DNA of 64,000 bases, taken from Galbitalea sp036271875. Its GTDB lineage: Bacteria; Actinomycetota; Actinomycetes; Actinomycetales; Microbacteriaceae. The notes beneath the pieces are model-generated. The model searched no databases. It was not told the origin of the DNA and saw only the letters and a program-made list of their open reading frames with translations. A program made the translations under genes and the position numbers. Shown here one piece after another: positions 41,769-50,724 of the stretch. Numbering within the stretch: the stretch's first letter is position 1; each line of letters opens with the position of its first letter. The stretch spans positions 6,580 to 70,579 of the forward strand of contig DATAZU010000039.1 in the NCBI GenBank assembly GCA_036271875.1, in the 5' to 3' direction.

Positions 41769-42695
41769 CTACGCGCCCGGCTCGAATTCGATCGCCGTCG
41801 CGAGCGTAGCCTGGCGCCAGAACTCCGCGCCGAACTCTTCGCTTGCACTGGATGCGACGGGTTCGAGCACCACCGGACGCCCTGCCACGCCGCGGTGCGG
41901 TCCGTAAAATTCGCCGCCCTTTGCTTGCGCGTCCGTCGCGGCGCGGACGATTGGCCATGCACCGCGATCCTTACCCTGAGAGATAACGGCGGAGAGCACG
42001 TCCAGGGGTTTGACGGGGCCGTCGTTGATGTCGGCACGCTTGTCGGAGAGCAAGTCGACGGCCGAACCAGGATGCGCGAGGATCGACTCGATTTCGCTCC
42101 CCGCCGCGCTCAGCTTGCGCTGTAGTTCGAGGGCGAACGCGTGCATCGCGTGCTTCGAGTAGCCGTACGCCCGGAAGAAGTTGTACCGGCCGTGTGCGCT
42201 CTGCAGGTTCGACGCATCCAGTTTCACCAAGCGCGTCGCCATGCTGCCCAGGCTGATGATCCTTGCCGTCGGTGTTAGCGACGGGAAGACCTGTGCGGTC
42301 AGCGCGAATGGGCCGAAGGCGTTCGATCCGACAACGAACTCGAGCCCGTCTTCCGTGACCGCGCGCTTACTCGATCCGGTCGTCGCTCCCGCATTGTTGA
42401 TCAAAACATCGACCGGTCCGAGCTTTCGGATGTCGGCCGCAGCCTCTCGAATCGACGCGAGCGACGAGAGATCGAGCCGCACAAAATCGATCTGGGCCGC
42501 GGGAATCCGCTCGCGGATTGACCGGGACGCGACCTCCGCCTTCTCCGGCGAGCGGGACGCCATCACAATGCGCGCTCCAGCCCGGGCGAGCTGCTCGCAC
42601 ACGAAGTACCCGATCCCCGCGTTCCCGCCCGTGACCACAATGGTCCTGCCGGATTGCGATGGCAGAGCGGTTGGGTCCCAGTCGTCCCTACTCAC
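41769..42695 (-). CDS. SDR-family oxidoreductase (WW-domain oxidoreductase/retinol-dehydrogenase-like)
   Basis: The 308-residue classical-type short-chain dehydrogenase has the cofactor loop TGGNAGIGYFV (residues about 22-32), LINNAGATTGS, and the catalytic YGYSK. Substrate is unknown. Its start overlaps the 3' end of the chorismate mutase gene by 8 bp, so they are co-transcribed. Confidence 0.88.
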   Translation of the reverse strand: MSRDDWDPTALPSQSGRTIVVTGGNAGIGYFVCEQLARAGARIVMASRSPEKAEVASRSIRERIPAAQIDFVRLDLSSLASIREAAADIRKLGPVDVLINNAGATTGSSKRAVTEDGLEFVVGSNAFGPFALTAQVFPSLTPTARIISLGSMATRLVKLDASNLQSAHGRYNFFRAYGYSKHAMHAFALELQRKLSAAGSEIESILAHPGSAVDLLSDKRADINDGPVKPLDVLSAVISQGKDRGAWPIVRAATDAQAKGGEFYGPHRGVAGRPVVLEPVASSASEEFGAEFWRQATLATAIEFEPGA

Positions 42696-43032
42696 CGTTA
42701 GCCTGCGTCTGGATGCTTCCCGTGCGGGCGATCTGCTCGTGATGGTGGATGACCTCGGCGACGAGAAAGTTCAGGAACTTCTCCGCGAATGCCGGGTCGA
42801 GCTGCGACTCCTCGGCGAGCACGCGGAGGCGCGCAATCTGCACCTTCTCGCGTTCCGGGTCCGACGGCGGCAGACCACCGGCCGCCTTGATCTTTCCGAC
42901 CTGCTGGGTGAACTTGAATCGCTCAGCCAGCATGTGAACGATGGCAGCGTCGATGTTGTCGATGCTCAGACGGATGGCCGTGAGCTCACTCATCACGTCC
43001 GATTTCGACGCCGCGGGATTCGCCTGTTCCAT
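42688..43032 (-). CDS. Chorismate mutase, AroQ type
   Basis: The 114-residue all-helical protein matches stand-alone AroQ chorismate mutases: RLSIDNIDAAIVHMLAERF, then KIKAAGGLPPSDPEREKVQI with the conserved Arg/Lys, and the third helix with HHEQIA. It converts chorismate to prephenate for Phe/Tyr synthesis. ATG 43032 gives a 13-residue extension before MSELTAIR (ATG 42993), which may be the true start. Confidence 0.88.
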   Translation of the reverse strand: MEQANPAASKSDVMSELTAIRLSIDNIDAAIVHMLAERFKFTQQVGKIKAAGGLPPSDPEREKVQIARLRVLAEESQLDPAFAEKFLNFLVAEVIHHHEQIARTGSIQTQANGE

Positions 43033-43072
43033 GAGACGAATCTAGTCGTTTGGCTTGCCGCCGAAGAATCAG

Positions 43073-43711
43073 TCACCGCTCCCGATAGGACACGGGGCGG
43101 CCATCCCAGGACGCGAGACGCCCCTCGAGCCCGGCGCGAACATCCGACCATTCATCGATGAGAACCGAGAACACGACACTGTCTCGCCAGGTGCCGTCCT
43201 CCCGGCGCAGGTCTCGGCGGGTAATTCCTTCCCGAACCGCGCCGATGCCAGCGATTGCCGCCTGCGATCTCTCGTTCAGGATGTCCGTCTGGATCTTCAC
43301 GCGGCCAAACCCTGCGTCGAACGCGTGGCCGAGCATCAACAGCTTCGCCTCGGCGTTGACCTGGCTTCCCCAGACGCGCGGATCGTAGGCGGTCCAGCCG
43401 ATGTGTGCGTGCTCGCGCGGCTCGTCGAAGTCGCCCAGCGTGGATGTGCCGAGAGCCACTCCGTCCAGCGGCCCGCCGGATGCCCGGATCAGGAACGGGT
43501 TGCCGGTCTCGAACATGTAGTAGCCGAGTGCCCACTTCGGAAAGTCGACCCGGGCGACCTCGTACCCCTTGGGGCCGCGTCCGTAGCCGCCGGCGAACAC
43601 CCCTGGCGTGCAAATCGCTGCGCCAAGCTCCGCAAGATGCTCCTGTCGCAGGGGTTCAAGGCGGATGAACCGGCCCTCGAGGACGGCGGGAGCGGGGCGT
43701 TTCGCGGTCAT
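43073..43711 (-). CDS. GNAT-family acetyltransferase (RimJ/RimL type)
   Basis: The 212-residue product begins VLEGRFIRLEPLRQEH, typical of RimJ/RimL-like enzymes, and has the HIGWTAYDPRVWGSQVNAEA and ILNERSQAAIAGIGAVREG motifs. ATG 43711 is preceded by GGAAGGA on the minus strand; the longer frame has no support. Substrate is probably a protein N-terminus, amino acid or amino compound. It is divergent from the next gene. Confidence 0.88.
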   Translation of the reverse strand: MTAKRPAPAVLEGRFIRLEPLRQEHLAELGAAICTPGVFAGGYGRGPKGYEVARVDFPKWALGYYMFETGNPFLIRASGGPLDGVALGTSTLGDFDEPREHAHIGWTAYDPRVWGSQVNAEAKLLMLGHAFDAGFGRVKIQTDILNERSQAAIAGIGAVREGITRRDLRREDGTWRDSVVFSVLIDEWSDVRAGLEGRLASWDGRPVSYRER

Positions 43712-43750
43712 CCGTTCATCCTTCCATGACGACCGTGCCACGATAGTTCC

Positions 43751-44359
43751 ATGACAAGCACGACAGATTTCGAGACCGCAGCCCACTCGTTCCTGGACCT
43801 GGTCGCCGAAGTTCCCCCGGCCAAGTGGAACGAGCCGGCCCTCGGCGTCTGGGACGTTCGCAGCCTCGTCGGTCACACCGCGCGCGCGATCACCACCGTC
43901 GAAACCTACCTGTCGGCGGGTCCGGCGGCAGAGGTCACCACCAAGGATGCGGAGGGCTACTACTCCGAGGTGTTCAACGCATACACCGACAACGACGCGA
44001 TCGCCGCGCGGGGAGTCGAGGCGGGCGAAGCACTAACCGAGAACTCGGGCGCGGAGTTCGAAGCAGCGCTGAATCGCGCACTCACCCTCATCCAATCCAG
44101 CGGACCGGACCGCATCGTCGCGATTGGACCAATCGGCATTCCATTGCACGAATACCTTCGCACCCGCGTTTTCGAACTGGTCGTGCACAGCATGGATATC
44201 GCCAAGGCGGTCGGCGTGAGCCACGGCATTCCGTCTGAGGTTGTTGCGAACGTCGCCGACCTGGCCGCTCGCGTCGCGGTGCGCAAGGGCAACGGCGAGG
44301 AGATTCTGTTCGCGCTGACCGGGCGCCGTCCCCTGCCGCCGCGCTTCAGCATCCTCTAG
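43751..44359 (+). CDS. Maleylpyruvate-isomerase-N-type (DinB-fold) protein, TIGR03086-like
   Basis: The 202-residue product has the mycothiol-dependent maleylpyruvate isomerase N domain: W-N-x-P-A-L-G-V-W-D-V-R-S-L-V-G-H (His about 38) and ELVVHSMDIAKAVG, whose His residues normally bind a divalent metal. Such proteins are common in mycothiol-making actinobacteria, and most are of unknown substrate. A CACGAT box lies 6 bases before ATG 43751. Confidence 0.82.
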   Translation: MTSTTDFETAAHSFLDLVAEVPPAKWNEPALGVWDVRSLVGHTARAITTVETYLSAGPAAEVTTKDAEGYYSEVFNAYTDNDAIAARGVEAGEALTENSGAEFEAALNRALTLIQSSGPDRIVAIGPIGIPLHEYLRTRVFELVVHSMDIAKAVGVSHGIPSEVVANVADLAARVAVRKGNGEEILFALTGRRPLPPRFSIL

Positions 44360-44443
44360 AGCTATCGGCTCGCAGCGCTCGCTCACAGATAGAGCATCGA
44401 ATACTCATGTGCGGCGCGAATCCACGGCAATACTCTGTCGCAC

Positions 44444-45121
44444 ATGACCTTCTACACTGCTCCTACGCCAGCGACCCCCGAGCCGGCAGCACCCAAGCGA
44501 ACGAGCGTTATCGCCAACCCGGTCTTCAAGCTGTTCGCCTACCTCATCGCCTGGTTCGTCTTTTCGGCGAGTTTCACCCTCTTTGTTGAAGCCATATCGA
44601 CTGTTCAGGGCTCCTGTGCGAGCGGCAATACGCCGTATGTAATAGCACGGCCATGTTCTGCGGATGTCCTGGATTTCATTCCGTGGGTCATCTTCACAGC
44701 GCTCATCGCGGTTGGCATCGCCGTGGTGTTTGCGAACGGAATCGGTTTCCAGCTACGCGTTTGGGCCTGGCCGCTCACCTTTGGCATCCTCGGCGCCGGT
44801 TTCATAGGCGCTGGCGGCGGTGTGGGATGGGGCATCGGCGCACTTTTCATCGTGATGGCGCTCGTCCCGCTCGTGATCGAGTTGCGCGCGAGCATCCAGC
44901 GTGTGTTCCTCGGCAGCTTCAATATCTTCGGCCAGCAGTTCAAGGAGAGTCCGAAGGCCCAGCCGTCGTTCTCCTCCCGCAAGATGCCAAACCCGCCGGA
45001 CGCAGTGAAGCCGAAGCTCGGTGACTGGGCTGTCGCGCTGCTGGGATTTGTCATCCCGCTGTTGGCCGGCTACTACGTCGCACTACTCTGGGTCAGCGCG
45101 CTGCACGCCAGCCAGGGTTAG
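44444..45121 (+). CDS. Conserved membrane protein, about five helices
   Basis: The 225-residue product has hydrophobic segments at about 25-47, 80-102, 108-125, 127-147 and 198-220, and a cytoplasmic Lys/Pro-rich loop (residues 165-195) with PKAQPSFSSRKMPNPPDAV. I do not recognise a family. ATG 44444 follows TACTCT by 7 bases. It ends one base before the stop of convergent purA. Confidence 0.75.
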   Translation: MTFYTAPTPATPEPAAPKRTSVIANPVFKLFAYLIAWFVFSASFTLFVEAISTVQGSCASGNTPYVIARPCSADVLDFIPWVIFTALIAVGIAVVFANGIGFQLRVWAWPLTFGILGAGFIGAGGGVGWGIGALFIVMALVPLVIELRASIQRVFLGSFNIFGQQFKESPKAQPSFSSRKMPNPPDAVKPKLGDWAVALLGFVIPLLAGYYVALLWVSALHASQG

Positions 45122-46408
45122 TCAGCCGAGCAGATCGTGACGCACGACGATCGCGTTACGGTCTGCTCCGACGCCGATCGCTGAGATGCGGGAACCGCTG
45201 ATCGCTTCAACGGCGATGATGTAGTCCCGCGCGTTCTTGGGGAGGTCCCCGAAGGTTCGCGCCTCCGAGATGTCCTCGGCCCAGCCGGGGAACGTCTCGT
45301 AGATCGGGACGGCGTGGTGGAAGTCCGACTGCGAGACCGGGACCTCGTCGACTCGCGTGCCGTCAACGTCATAGGCGACGCACACGGGGATCTCCTCTAG
45401 TCCGGTGAGCACGTCGAGCTTGGTCATCACAAAGTCGGTGATGCCGTTGATGCGAGAGGCGTAGCGGGCAACCGGCGCGTCGTACCATCCCGTTCGGCGC
45501 GGGCGACCGGTCGTTGTGCCGAACTCGAACCCTCGCTCGCGCAGCCACTCGCCCTGCTCGTTGTCCAGTTCGGTTGGGAACGGACCGGCGCCGACTCTCG
45601 TCGTGTACGCCTTGACGATCCCGATCACGCGATCGATCCTGCGCGGACCAATGCCCGATCCGGTCGAAGCACCACCCGCGGTGGAATTGGATGACGTCAC
45701 GAACGGGTACGTGCCATGGTCGACATCCAGCATGGTCGCCTGGCCGCCCTCGAATAGCACGGTCTTGCCGTCGTCCAGCGCGCGATTGAGCATGAGCCCG
45801 GTGTCAGCGACCATGGGACGAAGCCGGTCAGCGTACGACAACAGGTCGTCGACGACCTCGTCAACCGAGATGGCGCGGCGGTTGTAGACCTTGACCAGAA
45901 GGTGGTTCTTCTGGTGCAGGGCACCCTCGACCTTCTGGCGCAGAATGTTCGCGTCGAAGAGATCCTGGATGCGAATGCCGACCCGATTGATCTTGTCGGC
46001 GTACGACGGCCCGATGCCACGCCCGGTCGTTCCGATCTGGCGCGAACCGAGGAACCGCTCCGTGACCTTGTCCAGCGTGCGGTGGTACTGCGTGATCACG
46101 TGAGCGTTCGCGCTCACGACCAGCCTCGAGACATCCACCCCACGCGCGCTCAGTGCATCGAGCTCCTCGAACAGCACCTCTATGTCGATGACAACACCGT
46201 TGGCGATGACGGGGATGACGCCTTCGGTCAGGATGCCACTCGGCAGCAGGTGCAGCGCGTACTTCTCGTCGCCGACCACGACCGTGTGGCCCGCGTTGTT
46301 GCCGCCGTTGAACTTCACGACGTAGTCGATCCGGCTGCCAAGAAGGTCGGTTGCCTTGCCCTTGCCCTCGTCGCCCCATTGTGCGCCAATGATGACAATT
46401 CCTGGCAT
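45122..46408 (-). CDS. purA: Adenylosuccinate synthetase
   Basis: The 428-residue product catalyses GTP-dependent joining of IMP and aspartate, the first step to AMP. Motifs: GAQWGDEGKGKATDLL at residues 8-23, FNGGNNAGHTVV near 34, TTGRGIGPSYADK near 127 and the GTTTGRPRRTGWYD segment near 298. Length is that of the family. Start ATG 46408 has GAGGGAG upstream. Confidence 0.97.
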   Translation of the reverse strand: MPGIVIIGAQWGDEGKGKATDLLGSRIDYVVKFNGGNNAGHTVVVGDEKYALHLLPSGILTEGVIPVIANGVVIDIEVLFEELDALSARGVDVSRLVVSANAHVITQYHRTLDKVTERFLGSRQIGTTGRGIGPSYADKINRVGIRIQDLFDANILRQKVEGALHQKNHLLVKVYNRRAISVDEVVDDLLSYADRLRPMVADTGLMLNRALDDGKTVLFEGGQATMLDVDHGTYPFVTSSNSTAGGASTGSGIGPRRIDRVIGIVKAYTTRVGAGPFPTELDNEQGEWLRERGFEFGTTTGRPRRTGWYDAPVARYASRINGITDFVMTKLDVLTGLEEIPVCVAYDVDGTRVDEVPVSQSDFHHAVPIYETFPGWAEDISEARTFGDLPKNARDYIIAVEAISGSRISAIGVGADRNAIVVRHDLLG

Positions 46409-46485
46409 GGCCTATCTCCCTCACGATCGAAGCGGGATTACACCCCAGTCTATCGAGCGCACTCTTTCTCGCGAGTTGCCGACTC

Positions 46486-47118
46486 TCAGCGAGCGTGCTG
46501 CGTGATCCACACGTGCATCGCGATGGCGGCGGCAGCAGACGCGTTGATGCTGCGGGTCGACCCGTACTGGGTGATCTCGACAACCGCATCCGCGGATTTC
46601 ACCGCTTCATCGCTCAGGCCCGGGCCCTCCTGCCCGAACAGCAGGATGCAGGCAGTCGGCAAGTCGAAGCTCTCGATCGGGACAGAAACTGGAACGTTGT
46701 CGATCGCGATGATCGGCAATTCCTTCACGCGCGCCCACCGCACGAACTCTTCGACCGTCTCGTGGTGGAGCACGTGCTGGTAACGATCGGTCACCATCGC
46801 GCCGCGCTTGTTCCATCGCTTTCGTCCGATGATATGCACCGTCTCGGCGGCGAAGGCGTTTGCCGTCCGCACGATCGACCCGATGTTCATGTCGTGCTGC
46901 CAGTTCTCGATCGCGACAGCGAATGGGTGCCGGTACCGGTCGAGATCGGCGACGATCGCCTCGATGGTCCAGTAGCGGTACTTGTCAACGACGTTCCGCG
47001 TGTCGCCGTGCTCGAGCAACTCCTGGTCCCACTGCACGCCCGTCGGCAATGCCCCCTGCCACGGGCCGACACCGTTCGTCGAGAGCTCGTGGGTCGGGTT
47101 CGGCGCTGGATCGCTCAC
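46486..47118 (-). CDS. SPOUT/TrmH-family RNA 2'-O-methyltransferase
   Basis: The 210-residue product carries the three SPOUT motifs: ENWQHDMNIGSIVRTANAF (about 75), ILLFGQEGPGLSDEAV (about 160), and STRSINASAAAAIAMHVW (about 185), which form the knotted SAM site. Members modify tRNA or rRNA ribose. GTG 47118 is taken as start because GAGAGGA lies upstream; in-frame ATGs a few codons earlier are possible. Confidence 0.87.
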   Translation of the reverse strand: MSDPAPNPTHELSTNGVGPWQGALPTGVQWDQELLEHGDTRNVVDKYRYWTIEAIVADLDRYRHPFAVAIENWQHDMNIGSIVRTANAFAAETVHIIGRKRWNKRGAMVTDRYQHVLHHETVEEFVRWARVKELPIIAIDNVPVSVPIESFDLPTACILLFGQEGPGLSDEAVKSADAVVEITQYGSTRSINASAAAAIAMHVWITQHAR

Positions 47119-47140
47119 GCACCCATCCTCTCCCATCCTC

Positions 47141-47210
47141 GCGTTTGCCCCCACCCGGAACGTTTGCCCCCGTGCCTACGGGGGCAAACGCGCTGTACGG
47201 GGGCAAACGC
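47141..47210. repeat. Nested double palindrome between the SPOUT and DNA methyltransferase genes
   Basis: GCGTTTGCCCCC (47141-47152) pairs with GGGGGCAAACGC (47199-47210), and CGTTTGCCCCCGT (47161-47173) pairs with ACGGGGGCAAACG (47178-47190). The spacers between inner and outer arms are 8 bases on each side, so the array is symmetric and holds four copies of GTTTGCCCCC in +,+,-,- order. It sits in a divergent promoter region. Confidence 0.8.
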
Positions 47211-47239
47211 CGATTGGAGAGTGCGTTAATGTTGCGAGC

Positions 47240-48094
47240 ATGCCGACGCCGCTCTGGACACCCGACGGGGACAACCTCGTCGTGCTCGGCGACAACCTTG
47301 ACGTCGCCGCGCAGTTGCCCGACGCATCCTTCCGCCTGATCTACCTCGATCCCCCGTTCAACACCGGCAGAACCCAGCGCAGGCAGTCGATCACGACGAC
47401 GAAGTCTGAGAGCGGATCCCGGGTCGGCTTTAAGGGCCAGAGTTACGACACCGTTAAGGGAACGCTCTACTCATACAACGATGAGTTCGCCGACTACTGG
47501 GAGTTCCTGGAACCCCGGCTTGAGCACGCGTGGCGACTCCTGGACGAACGTGGCACCCTCTACCTGCATCTCGACTACCGCGAGGTGCACTACGCGAAGG
47601 TCGCGCTCGACGCGCTGTTCGGTCGCGAGTGCTTTCTCAACGAGATCGTCTGGGCGTACGACTACGGCGCCAAGGCAACCGGGCGGTGGCCAGCCAAGCA
47701 CGACACGATCCTCGTCTACGTGAAGGATCCGAAGAGCTATTACTTCGACAGCACCACCGTTGACCGCGAACCATACATGGCGCCCGGCCTGGTCAGCGCG
47801 GAGAAGGTTGCCCGCGGCAAGCTTCCGACAGATGTCTGGTGGCACACGATCGTCACGACCAGCGGAAAGGAACGCACCGGGTACGCAACCCAGAAGCCGG
47901 AGGGTATTCTGCGTCGGATTGTCCAGGCGTCGAGCGCCGAGGGCGACTGGGTGCTCGACCTGTTTGCGGGGAGCGGAACAACGGCATCCGTCGCAGCGAG
48001 GCTCGGCAGGCGCTTTGTGGTCGTTGACGAAAATCCGGATGCTGTAGCCATCATGCGCGCCCGCCTGGGCGGGGAAGCACGCTACCTGCCCTGA
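47240..48094 (+). CDS. Solitary beta-class DNA adenine/cytosine-N4 methyltransferase
   Basis: The 284-residue product has catalytic motif IV as DPPFNTG (residues 37-43) before the SAM motif VLDLFAGSGTTASVAAR (about 237), the beta-class order. The remainder fits the short Mod/N4-N6 family (YLHLDYREVHYAKVALD, KPEGILRRIV). ATG 47240 is chosen because the conserved start LVVLGDN follows and TAATGT lies 7 bases before it; the frame is open 86 codons upstream through the palindromes. No restriction endonuclease gene is adjacent, so it is probably regulatory, protective, or an RNA-free housekeeping enzyme. Target sequence is not predictable. Confidence 0.88.
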   Translation: MPTPLWTPDGDNLVVLGDNLDVAAQLPDASFRLIYLDPPFNTGRTQRRQSITTTKSESGSRVGFKGQSYDTVKGTLYSYNDEFADYWEFLEPRLEHAWRLLDERGTLYLHLDYREVHYAKVALDALFGRECFLNEIVWAYDYGAKATGRWPAKHDTILVYVKDPKSYYFDSTTVDREPYMAPGLVSAEKVARGKLPTDVWWHTIVTTSGKERTGYATQKPEGILRRIVQASSAEGDWVLDLFAGSGTTASVAARLGRRFVVVDENPDAVAIMRARLGGEARYLP

Positions 48095-48107
48095 CTACGA
48101 TTGCCTC

Positions 48108-48893
48108 ATGAGCGACAGACGCGACGTCGAGTGCTGGCTGACCGACATGGATGGCGTTTTGGTGCACGAGGAGACTCCTGTGCCCGGCGCATCCCAGCTT
48201 CTGAAGCAGTGGCGCGACCAGGATAAGCCGTACCTGGTGCTGACCAACAACTCGATCTTCACGCCGCGTGACCTGAGTGCGCGTCTGGCCGAGTCCGGTC
48301 TCATCGTCCCCGAGGACCGCATCTGGACCTCCGCGCTCGCCACGGCAGACTTTCTGGCATCGCAGATTCCCGGTGGTTCGGCCTTTGTCATCGGCGAAGC
48401 CGGCATGACGACCGCTCTGCACGAGGCAGGATTCGTCATGACGGAACGCTCGCCGGACTACGTTGTGGTCGGCGAGACCCGCAACTATTCGTTCGAAGCA
48501 ATCACCAAGGCCATCCGGCTCATCGGTGAAGGCTCCCGATTCATCGTCACGAATCCAGATGCAACGGGGCCGAGTCCCGACGGTCCGCTTCCGGCCACCG
48601 GCGCCGTCGCCGCCCTCATCAGCAAAGCGACGGGTAAGGAGCCATACGTCGTGGGAAAGCCGAACCCAATGATGTTCCGGTCGGCGATGAACAAGATTGG
48701 TGCGCACTCGGAGAACACCGGCATGATCGGCGACCGGATGGACACGGACATCGTCGCCGGCATCGAAGCCGGACTGCACACCGTGCTGGTGCTCACGGGC
48801 ATCAGCGATCGCGCGGAGATCGAGCGCTACCCTTTCCGACCCGATGAGGTTCTGGAAAGTGTCGCCGATCTGCTCGACGAGAAGCCCGCGTGA
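48108..48893 (+). CDS. HAD-IIA family phosphatase (NagD-like)
   Basis: The 261-residue product has motif I CWLTDMDGVLVHEE (nucleophile Asp12 and Asp14 of DMDG), LVLTNNSIF as motif II, the C2-type cap, and motif IV MIGDRMDTDIVAGIEAGL. NagD-like enzymes dephosphorylate nucleotides or sugar phosphates. TACGAT lies 6 bases before ATG 48108, so it may have its own leaderless mRNA although it starts 13 bases after the methyltransferase stop. Confidence 0.9.
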   Translation: MSDRRDVECWLTDMDGVLVHEETPVPGASQLLKQWRDQDKPYLVLTNNSIFTPRDLSARLAESGLIVPEDRIWTSALATADFLASQIPGGSAFVIGEAGMTTALHEAGFVMTERSPDYVVVGETRNYSFEAITKAIRLIGEGSRFIVTNPDATGPSPDGPLPATGAVAALISKATGKEPYVVGKPNPMMFRSAMNKIGAHSENTGMIGDRMDTDIVAGIEAGLHTVLVLTGISDRAEIERYPFRPDEVLESVADLLDEKPA

Positions 48894-48900
48894 GGGACGG

Positions 48901-50130
48901 CTAGTTTGTCGCTGCGGGCACCGCGAAGTCGCCGGGCAGCGCACCGCCGGATTGGCGATCGACAAAACAGTAATAGGTGCGGTCACCGGACAGCCACTTT
49001 GACGCCGATGGCGGGTAGCTGAAGCTGACCTGCAGATCGGTGACGGCCTTCGCGACCGAGTAGTTGATCGCGGTCGGCGCACTACACAGGCCCGTCAGCT
49101 CGGTCTGAAACTGTGTCGTCGTCGGATAGCCGCTGCCCGAGGCATCCGGAAGCTTGCCTTTGAAGACCATCTCCGCGTCGTGATCAGCGGAGCATGCAAC
49201 CACGGTAAACGTTGCGGCCCACGCTGAACTGAACGGCTGGATACACTCGCCGCCCTGCAAAATGGACCAGTCCCGAACGCCGGGCGCCGCGGGCCCACCC
49301 GTTCCTGCCGAAGTTGGCGCCTTCGTCGACGTGCCGGTGGCGGACGTGCTTGGAACCGCCGCCTGAGCGCTTCCGATGTGCTGGCCGAGGAAAAACATCC
49401 CGATCAGAATGATGACGCCGATGAGGCCGCCGGCGACGCCCATGAGCGCCTTCTGCGTCGATGACAGCGGAGCGCGCGGCTCTTTCGGCTCGTCACTGGC
49501 CAGCTCGCTGGGGATCGACTGAACGGTCTTGAGGACGCCGACCTCTTCATAGGCCTGAAACTGGTGGTCCCCGAACAGCGAGTCGATGGCCGATGTCGGC
49601 TCGTTCTCACCCTCCCGCCCGATGGCGGGTGGTGCGGCCTGCGGCACCGTGGGCTGCCACGGCTGCACCGTGTACGCCTCGGTCGGCTGGTCCACGAAAG
49701 CGGGAGGAGCGACCGGAGCACTCGGTGGCGACGGGTCCTTGGCCTGTTGGGTCGCCGCGAACTCGTCCCAGGACACCGGTTGGGTCGGTACATCCGCGAC
49801 CGGCGGATAGGCAGCCGTCGGCGCCGCGTGGCCGGGGTCGGGCGGCGCGACCAGCGGTGGAATGGGCCGTGCGGATACTGACGTCGAGGGCGCCGCAGGC
49901 GGTTGTGCCTCTTCGGTCCCGCCGGAACGAAGCAGCCAATCGAAATCGCCTGCGGGATCCGGGGTTGCAGCCGGCACGGCTGGCGACGGAAGCGGCGGGG
50001 TAGCAGGCTGCCGTGGAGGAACCTGTCCCGATGTCGGCTGTTGACCCTCCTGCTTCGGGACCTGCTCTGTCGGGTTGAACTGGCTTGACAGCCAGTCGCT
50101 GCCGTCGACTTCGTCCTTCTCGTCGCTCAT
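48901..50130 (-). CDS. Pro-rich membrane protein with Septum_form-type extracellular domain
   Basis: The 409-residue product has a long Pro/Ala/Gln-rich cytoplasmic region (about 1-225), one membrane helix (about 230-252, MGVAGGLIGVIILIGMFFLG), a Thr/Ser/Gly linker, and an extracellular domain (about 290-409) with four cysteines. GGECIQPF, ACSADHDAEMVF and the ending YYCFVDRQSGG match the septum-formation family of actinobacteria, suspected to act in cell-wall or division processes. Its start overlaps the pyrE stop (ATGA). Confidence 0.8.
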   Translation of the reverse strand: MSDEKDEVDGSDWLSSQFNPTEQVPKQEGQQPTSGQVPPRQPATPPLPSPAVPAATPDPAGDFDWLLRSGGTEEAQPPAAPSTSVSARPIPPLVAPPDPGHAAPTAAYPPVADVPTQPVSWDEFAATQQAKDPSPPSAPVAPPAFVDQPTEAYTVQPWQPTVPQAAPPAIGREGENEPTSAIDSLFGDHQFQAYEEVGVLKTVQSIPSELASDEPKEPRAPLSSTQKALMGVAGGLIGVIILIGMFFLGQHIGSAQAAVPSTSATGTSTKAPTSAGTGGPAAPGVRDWSILQGGECIQPFSSAWAATFTVVACSADHDAEMVFKGKLPDASGSGYPTTTQFQTELTGLCSAPTAINYSVAKAVTDLQVSFSYPPSASKWLSGDRTYYCFVDRQSGGALPGDFAVPAATN

Positions 50131-50678
50131 TTGGCGAGCCCGAGGTCGGCGAGCCCGATCGCCGCGAAATACGGATATCCGGCTGCTTCAATCACCTGCT
50201 TTGCGCCGGTGTCTCGATCGACAACGACGGCAACGGCGGCGACTTCGGCACCGACCTTCTCCAGTGCTTCCGCCGCCTTGAGAGGCGAGCCTCCGGTGGT
50301 CGAGGTGTCTTCGAGGATGATAACGCGCTTGCCCTCGAGCTCCGGCCCCTCGACCTGTTTACCTCGCCCGTGGTCCTTCGGCTCCTTGCGGACGACAAAC
50401 GCGTTGTAATGCTTGCCCAGTGCAACGCCCTGGTGAAGCACGGCGGCGGCAATCGGATCCGCGCCCATCGTGAGGCCGCCCACCGCGAAAACATCCGGGA
50501 CATCGGCGATTAATTCGACCATGACCCGTCCGATGAGCGGTGCAACTCGATAGTCGAGACTGACCTTGCGCAGGTCGATGTAGTAGCTCGCCTGCTTGCC
50601 GCTGGTCAGGGTGAAGTTGCCGTGGAACACCGCCTCCGAGGAAATGTGCTCGATGAGCTGTTCACGAGGCGACGACAC
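50127..50678 (-). CDS. pyrE: Orotate phosphoribosyltransferase
   Basis: The 183-residue product converts orotate and PRPP to OMP in UMP synthesis. It has YYIDLRKVSLDYRVAPLIG, KEPKDHGRGKQVEG (catalytic loop with Lys/His) and the PRPP loop VIILEDTSTTGGSPL near residue 115. It overlaps the downstream Septum_form-type gene by 4 bp. Confidence 0.96.
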   Translation of the reverse strand: MSSPREQLIEHISSEAVFHGNFTLTSGKQASYYIDLRKVSLDYRVAPLIGRVMVELIADVPDVFAVGGLTMGADPIAAAVLHQGVALGKHYNAFVVRKEPKDHGRGKQVEGPELEGKRVIILEDTSTTGGSPLKAAEALEKVGAEVAAVAVVVDRDTGAKQVIEAAGYPYFAAIGLADLGLAK

Positions 50679-50724
50679 CAGCCAAGGATAGCGTGGGTGC
50701 GGGAAGGTCGCTCTGAGAGTTTGA

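Noticed and set aside
46982..47239. 86-codon upstream extension of the DNA methyltransferase frame
   Set aside because: It runs through the palindrome array and antisense to the SPOUT gene start; family alignment and the TAATGT box support ATG 47240.
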